Below are positions 58,461-64,000 of a stretch of DNA of 64,000 nt, piece by piece. Origin of the DNA: Buddleja alternifolia. Lineage: Eukaryota > Streptophyta > Magnoliopsida > Lamiales > Scrophulariaceae. How positions within the stretch are numbered: the first letter of the stretch is position 1; every line of letters begins with the position of its first letter. The translations under genes and the position numbers were made by a program. The stretch covers positions 24,510,195-24,574,194 of the forward strand of contig CM033394.1 of NCBI GenBank assembly GCA_019426215.1. Direction: 5' to 3'. The notes under the pieces were generated by a model. That model saw nothing but the letters and a program-made list of their open reading frames with translations. It did not search any database and was not told where the DNA came from.

Positions 58461-58645
58461 GCTATAGGACAGTGGGGAGACGGAACGCAATCATATGACA
58501 TGAATCCAAAGTATATGAGTTATCCCACACTAGCAGGAGACCTCACACCTTTTGAGATTTGTAGGTGTCAGGATTCAAGTGGTGGCTCCTATAGGCTCAA
58601 GAGGTGGCATCCGCCATCACGTGGCACTTTGTCCCATATAGTATT
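58345..58645. repeat. Fold-back at the end of family B copy B5
   Basis: The arm at about 58345-58455 (..GTGGGACAAAGTGCCACGAG.., ..AAAAGGTGTGAAGTCTC) is the imperfect reverse complement of about 58530-58643 (GACCTCACACCTTTTGAG.., ..GTGGCACTTTGTCCC). The spacer is about 75 bp. The arms differ at many positions, so the duplication is old or derived from two different copies. Confidence 0.8.
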
Positions 58646-59140
58646 GTGATCGGTACAACCCCAGGGATGTCGGCACAGCGGAAAATAAAGATTTAAAAAT
58701 AAAAGAGACACCCCCAAATTAGGGGCTAGGCAGACATGGTACCATCAGATTCAAAACTATCCTAAAAGAAGGTTTTCTCATGTTTACTTCTCGAAGAACT
58801 TAAAGCAGCAACGTCGTGTTAAGCTACATGCTACTATACCTCTCCGAATTGAATTTGCCCGTTCCCCAAGTGTTGCGCCTCTGAGTTTATCTACACCCTA
58901 GCTCGTACCCTCGATTATCTCAACCAGTGCTTGCAAAGAGAATATCAAATTTTGGCTTTTGAGGAAAAAGGGTTAGATATTTTTTAGTGTAGGTACTCAA
59001 CATATGAGTTGGAAGAACTCTTGTGAAACAAAAAGAGGAGAGAATAATAGAGAAAGACTTGTGTGATTTTTCAATTGATCATTCATTATTTAAAAAGGTT
59101 GGAATGTATATACATACATATATTTATATATAGACCCCAC
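58646..59140. other. Unassigned flank left of copia C2
   Basis: No gene or known element end is recognised. The DNA is AT-rich with a TATATACATACATATATTTA stretch at about 59107-59130. Confidence 0.4.
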
Positions 59141-60816
59141 TGTTAGATGTATGCTCTCAATGCCTATGAGGAATTAGAAGTAGGGCTTTGATAAGTTATT
59201 TGCACAAACTATTTTTTGTTTCTATAGAATAAACGTTTTGATTTTGTTCATATAAATCTAATGGTTTTTTAATGTATTGAACAAATAAGTCCATTAGATT
59301 TGAAGATAGACTTTCCACCTCTTATGGTTGAGAGGAGGCATTGGAAGAGTCAAGTACTTCTCAATCTCTTAAAAGGGAGTTAGCGAGTTAAGGAATTTTA
59401 ATTGGGTATTAAAATTCAACTCGTATGACAGCTGCTTTGACAAGAAAGTGCCAATCAAATACTGATTAGATAGTGGGAGCTGGTGTCATGAATATGGTTA
59501 ATGGAATTAACATATTTGAACTCGACTCGGATTAATCCGATCACATGGGTATTTATTTTTTGACAGTCAATGATTGAGATTAAGATTGTGATAACATGTG
59601 TGAACTTTAGACCTGAGGAGTTTTTACAACGTGCTTGTAGTATTGGATATGTTATCAGAGTAGTTAGACCCGTATCACCTGATAGGTGGGGTCAACCTCG
59701 AAGTACGATCCACGTGGTGCATTCGACATTGTAAGATAACTGCCAATATGGGATTCACCGACTCTAGAGTAAATGAGTATGTGACCTATACGATCATAAT
59801 TAATAGAAATTACAAAGTCTTTGGCCAAATCAAATAAATTAACTAGTGATGGTCATTAAGGGTAGTTTGACAATTTCACATTATTATGATTACCAAGTAC
59901 AACATCAAGTTTTATGAGTTTGGCGTACCATGGCTCTTACTTGATCGGGTCACGTCAGTGAAGAGTTTATTCGCATTTGTTAGTCGTAATCAAGGTTCTT
60001 GATAACATGTTCATCTCGTAATCAATTGGTTACGATTTGGTTCCACGGTGCTCGCCAGGAGACAACCTTATCCTTTAGAATCCTCCCATTGCCAATTGAA
60101 TCGAGCATAGAGAATCGCGCTATGTGAATAAAAGGAATATTTTCCATGCTAAGGGTATTTTTGCAAAATCACATTAGATGTGATTGACTAACAAAATGGA
60201 TGGCATGATTTAATTAAAGATATTTAATTGGATTAAATAAATTAATTAAATCATATTAATTCATAAGTTAAATTAACTGGAAATTACTTTATAAGTTGAA
60301 TTAAGTTAACTAGACTAACTTTAATTGGATTAAAGTAATTAATTAATTTTCAATTGGATTGGACTTGGATTTAATTAATTACACATGGGCTAAGAGGGAA
60401 CAAAGCCTTTGCCCATCCCTATAAGGCCTAGCGGCCGCCTCCCTCTTATTAGACCTAGGGGTTCTGCTTATTTGATATACACAAGTCATTATTCAGAATC
60501 TAACTTTGAGCCTAAGAAACTTAGAGCAATAGGAAAGACAAAATGCCCTCCCTCTCTCTCCAACTAGCCGCCGCCGCCATTGTTGCTCGGGAGGAGATCG
60601 GAGATATCTCAGAGAATTTTATTCCGCGTGATTATCTAGAGGTAGGAGTCTGGGGCTGCTACTGTCTAATCGAATTTTTGTCGTCAAGAGGTTATTCGAT
60701 TCCTCTCTTACATAATTTGTTCTTATTGCGTAATTTTAATTTCATGAAAAAACCCTAGATTCGATTCTTGGTGTGATTCAGATCAAATGTTTTATTCGCT
60801 AGACTAAATCACAACA
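59141..60816 (+). repeat. 5' LTR of copia element C2
   Basis: It starts TGTTAGATGTATGC and ends ATCACAACA, 1676 bp. The GAGTAGTTAGACCC block and the GGTGGGGTCAACC box at about 59660-59700 are shared with the C1 LTR. Near the end CTCCCTCTCTCTCC and GCCGCCGCC (60548-60577) occur in the position of the C1 CCTCCCTCTCTCC. Any transcript would start in the 3' third of the LTR. Confidence 0.75.
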
Positions 60817-60817
60817 A

Positions 60818-60830
60818 TGGTATTACAACC
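60818..60830 (+). other. Degenerate primer-binding site of copia C2
   Basis: TGGTATTACAACC lies one base after the LTR, where TGGTATCAAAGC is expected (as in C1). Several substitutions suggest decay. Confidence 0.55.
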
Positions 60831-62500
60831 AAAATTTGGGAGATTCATGATATTTGTTGTATTTTTATGTGTTTTAATTATTTTAATATCATAAACATGT
60901 ATTTACATAATGTATGTAATTTGGGTAATTTATGTTATGCATGAGAATCTATAATTGAATCTTCTTGAGTTGAATTGGATTTACCGGGCAAAACGAAAAA
61001 TTGAATTGGATTCGTATTTTTTGAAAAATTGTGTTTTTTAGAAAAACACGCCGCCCTTCGCCCCAAACTGAGCCGTTCGCCGTCGCCGGCGCTGCAGCAG
61101 CGTGTGGCTACACGCTCGCGCTTGACAGCGTTGTGTTGCGCAAATCCCAACACCCAACTTGTGGCGCTGTGCTCGGCCCAACACGCAAAAGAGGCGCTGG
61201 ACTCGGCCTAGCGCAATTAATTAGCGCTGGGCTCATATATAGTAGCGTAGTGATGGGCTTGGCCCAGCACATTATTTTATACGCCTTGCTGCATTTTAAA
61301 TTATAATTTGGGTTGAGCATAACACAATTAATTATGTCGGGCTGGCCCAACAATTTAAATTGGGTTACCCAATTTATTGAATAATTAATTATGTGGGTTT
61401 GACCCAATTAAAAGTTTGATCGAACTATTTATCAATTGATGAACCCTAATTACATAAATTTTTGTTTAAACTTCTAAATTGGATTTAATGAATAAATTAA
61501 GTTGGATTTAAGTTTATTCAAACTCTAAACTAGATTTAATGAATAAATTAAATTAAATTTAAGTTTATTCAAAATTCTAAATTAGATTTAGTTAAATAAT
61601 TTAAATAGGATTTATTGAAAATTTAATTGGACTTAAATTTATCAAGCTAAAAATCGTTAAATGATTTAAATTAGATTTAAACTCTTTTCATAATAGGTTG
61701 GTCTATGTAAATTTAGATTTGTTAAATTAAATTGTTATGGGTTTAGATTAGATTATTTATCCATGTGACTTTATATGATGATTGTCATACTTTAATTTGA
61801 TTAAAGTAGTCAAACTAAATTAGATTTATTTTGACGAGATTAAATTCGATTTAATCAAAAGATTAAATTAGATCTAATCAAAGATTAAATTAGATTTAAT
61901 CAAACATTAAATTAGATTTAATGTAATAAATTAGATTTGTTGTTTAATTCACATAAGTGTTTAAATTGTTTACAAGGTCCTTATTTATGTGATGGTGACA
62001 CCGTGTATGGACTAAGGGTTTATCTTTGCTGTCTTATTTGGGCTGTATTAGACCGGAGTTTGTGCCCCCCAGTTTGTATCTTCAATTCATAGAATTTTTG
62101 TATAGGTTATTTCTATGTAATTGTTTTAGATATAGGCCCAATTGGCGGATCATGGTGGCGCATGAAGTCTTGGAGAAATATGAAGATTAGATCTTGAATA
62201 GGCGAAAACCCTTGTAATAGATAGAACCCCTCCGATCACTCATTGGCTCGAGTTGATCTAGAACATTCCATACATGTGTGTGTTGTTATAATTGTCAGGC
62301 TTATTCTTATGCATTTCCTTTAAATTGCGCGATAAAGAAATTAATGTGCAAAGTGAGACCAATCCTTTTAACATTATCGAATTTTATTATTCTCCCATTA
62401 GAGAAATACTGAGTAAGTAAAGGGGCATTGGATGTCCTAACTCTCCATCAAGCTTTAGAAGGTGGGTTCACTTCTAGTGCATGGCGACGTCCCAGAATAA
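60831..62500 (+). other. Copia C2 leader, 5' part
   Basis: This is long untranslated leader. 61048-61270 is a GC-rich island in otherwise very AT-rich DNA, rich in GCGCTGGGCTCGGCC-like words. 61440-61930 contains tandem AT-rich units, notably ATTAAATTAGATTTAATCAA repeated four times with variation at 61840-61925. No protein-coding frame is evident. Confidence 0.6.
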
Positions 62501-62569
62501 GGAGGTCATGTATCAAGACGTGGTACTCTGTCTTCTCTAGTGCATTTGATGCCTTCATGTCAAAGCGAA

Positions 62570-62810
62570 TTCCGACTCATATATCGAAAAAGGTTGCAAG
62601 GTGAGATTAAATTGTTAGACTAAAAGGAGTTGATGGGATTAATGACTTAGATGGATCACCACCTATGTATCGAAAAAGTTTGTAGTTTAGTGATCCATGA
62701 GCTAAAGGAGATTAAATCATCGATTGGACCGATTGGTGTATGACATCACCTCAATGATCTAACAGGCCATATATCGAAAAAGTTTGCAACTTGTTTAGAT
62801 CATTGAGGAA
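62570..62810 (+). other. Hairpin array with a repeated loop in copia C2 leader
   Basis: The word TATCGAAAAAGTTTG (or AGGTTG) occurs at 62582, 62668 and 62772. The second is enclosed by a perfect 9 bp stem (ATGGATCAC 62651-62659, GTGATCCAT 62690-62698). The third has a perfect 14 bp stem (CCTCAATGATCTAA 62749-62762, TTAGATCATTGAGG 62795-62808). The first has only a weak stem (CTCAT/GTGAG). The stems have different sequences around the same loop word. Confidence 0.75.
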
Positions 62811-63000
62811 CTCAATCACTCACTATAAAACCAATCTAATGAGGTTTTCAATTATTGCAGTGGGAGTGCAATGTTTGGAGAAAAATAATAGGAGTCAAGT
62901 AAATATTGAAATCCTTGATTTTACTTGAAAGCACATAATCGTATATCTTGGTATATTTTGCAATTTATATCCTACACAAAGACTAACCCTTTGAAAGTAT

Positions 63001-63730
63001 TACGTGAGAAAAATGTCCTCACTGGACCAAACTACTTTGATTGGATTAGAGCATCGAGGACTTGAATATATGCTAGAGATTGATCGGCCACAAAGACCTG
63101 GGGTCAATGAGGATGAATCTGTCGTACTGGAATACTCAGATTAGATCTCTGTGCAAGGAAAGTAAGGGATTACATGTTGAGCTCCATGTCCAGTGCATTG
63201 CAACAAACACATGAGAACATGGATAATCATAGGTCAATCATGTTGCACTTGGAGGAACTATTCGGGGAACGGGACAAGTCCATCAGATACTTTGTATCGA
63301 AGGAGATTTTCAACACAAAGATGAGAGAAAGAGATGATGCTGTTGATCATATTTTGAACATGATATCCATGCTTTAGAAACTCCGTTCAGTGGATTACTA
63401 CATGAATTTCCACCTACAGGTGGATCTCATTCTCCAGTCGTTCCCTAACTCATTTTCTGCCTTTGTCATCAACTTTGGTTTGGATGACATTTAAGGATCA
63501 CTGTCAGTGCTAATGGAAAAACTAGTCAAAGCACAAACATAAATGAGAAAGAAGTTTGTTGTTTTCACAATTCATATTCTATCTACTAAAAGAGGACCGA
63601 AGCAGATACACCTATTGGTTGGGTGCATTAGAGAACTGATCATATCAAAGGTGAAAAAGTCAAGGACTAAGTGCATGAGGGATGAAGAAGGTGCCTCCAC
63701 TGAATGGGAGTGGGGCATTCATTGGAAGTG
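63001..63730 (+). pseudogene. Gag of copia element C2 (broken)
   Basis: The frame from 63005 reads KNVLTGPNYFDWIRASR, the conserved opening of copia gag (UBN2 type), then shifts. Later pieces are DYMLSSMSSALQQTHENMDN and SIRYFVSKEIFNTKMRERDD, followed by DHILNMISML, VDYYMNFHLQVDLILQSFPN and a basic region. Several stops occur (63131, 63375, 63492 and elsewhere). Gag would package the element RNA. This copy cannot make a full protein. Confidence 0.75.
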
Positions 63731-64000
63731 ACTTCCCAAGATAAGAGCTGATAGCAAATCAGGTATAGAACTTTATGTTTTTGAAACGAAGTGTTCTATG
63801 ATGATATTTTCTACTTTTTGGATTCTAGATTCCGGAGCTAGCGTTCACATTTGTGTTTTGAACTAGGATCTGGATGAAAGTAGAAAGTTGGATGAGAAGA
63901 AAGTAATGATCAATATTGGAAGCGGACACAGCATAGCTGCGACGCACATTGGAATTACTTCTGTTATATTATTTTCTGGACATCAAATAATTTTAGATGA
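63731..64000 (+). pseudogene. Protease start of copia element C2, cut by window edge
   Basis: At about 63815 the frame reads FWILDSGASVHICVLN with the DSGAS protease catalytic motif of copia, followed by a stop, then DLDESRKLDEKKVMINIGSG. Downstream integrase, RT and RNase H would lie beyond 64000. The stop after VLN indicates inactivity. Confidence 0.8.

Noticed and set aside
1..64000. CRISPR arrays, bacterial operons or integrons
   Set aside because: Repeats here are LTRs, minisatellites and MITEs of plant type. No regular short repeat-spacer pattern exists.

Overview
The window is transposon-dense plant nuclear DNA, almost certainly from a eudicot. It is AT-rich. Every recognisable coding stretch belongs to a transposable element: Ty3/gypsy of the chromovirus/Tekay and Tat types, Ty1/copia, L1-type LINE and hAT. 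I found no intact host gene, rRNA gene, tRNA gene or CRISPR array. Nearly all element genes are broken by stops, frameshifts or internal deletions, so this looks like an old nested-insertion region. The species cannot be read from the sequence. Family B, G4, H, C1 and C2 are working names used only here.

Layout. 1-4363: a minus-strand Tekay-like gypsy element with LTRs on both sides, missing everything upstream of mid reverse transcriptase but keeping integrase and a chromodomain. 4364-16355: pieces of a repeat family (family B) with a 3 kb LTR. They are cut by a 2.2 kb gypsy LTR (5319-7501) and by a nearly 5 kb L1-type LINE (9684-14618) with a clear target-site duplication. 16356-16947: 5' LTR of another gypsy element on the minus strand. 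16948-31660: two linked copies of a Tat-type gypsy element sharing one LTR (23951-24777). This element carries a captured plant-mobile-domain (PMD) gene in antisense orientation that still contains an 87-88 bp intron. The left PMD copy has been flipped at a fold-back inside RNase H. 31661-33005: family B piece. 33006-41886: an LTR-gag-LTR-gag-LTR array in which each 1.8 kb LTR carries a 5S rRNA-like sequence antisense to gag. 41887-42908: fragment of an unrelated gag.

42909-49450: copia element C1. Its LTR is interrupted by a MITE, and its leader by a 3.36 kb hAT element with a perfect 8 bp target-site duplication. 49455-50220: LINE 3' fragment. 51048-58650: family B again, as a tandem LTR/internal/LTR arrangement with no coding capacity. 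59141-64000: copia element C2 (LTR, primer-binding site, long leader, gag and the protease active site), running off the right edge. Its leader holds hairpins with a shared loop sequence on dissimilar stems.

The genes here do not work together as a cellular pathway. They are the gag, protease, reverse transcriptase, RNase H, integrase and transposase modules of separate, mostly dead elements. The points of most biological interest are the 5S-bearing LTR array, the intron-containing antisense PMD gene in the Tat element, and the repeated-loop hairpins of the copia leader.
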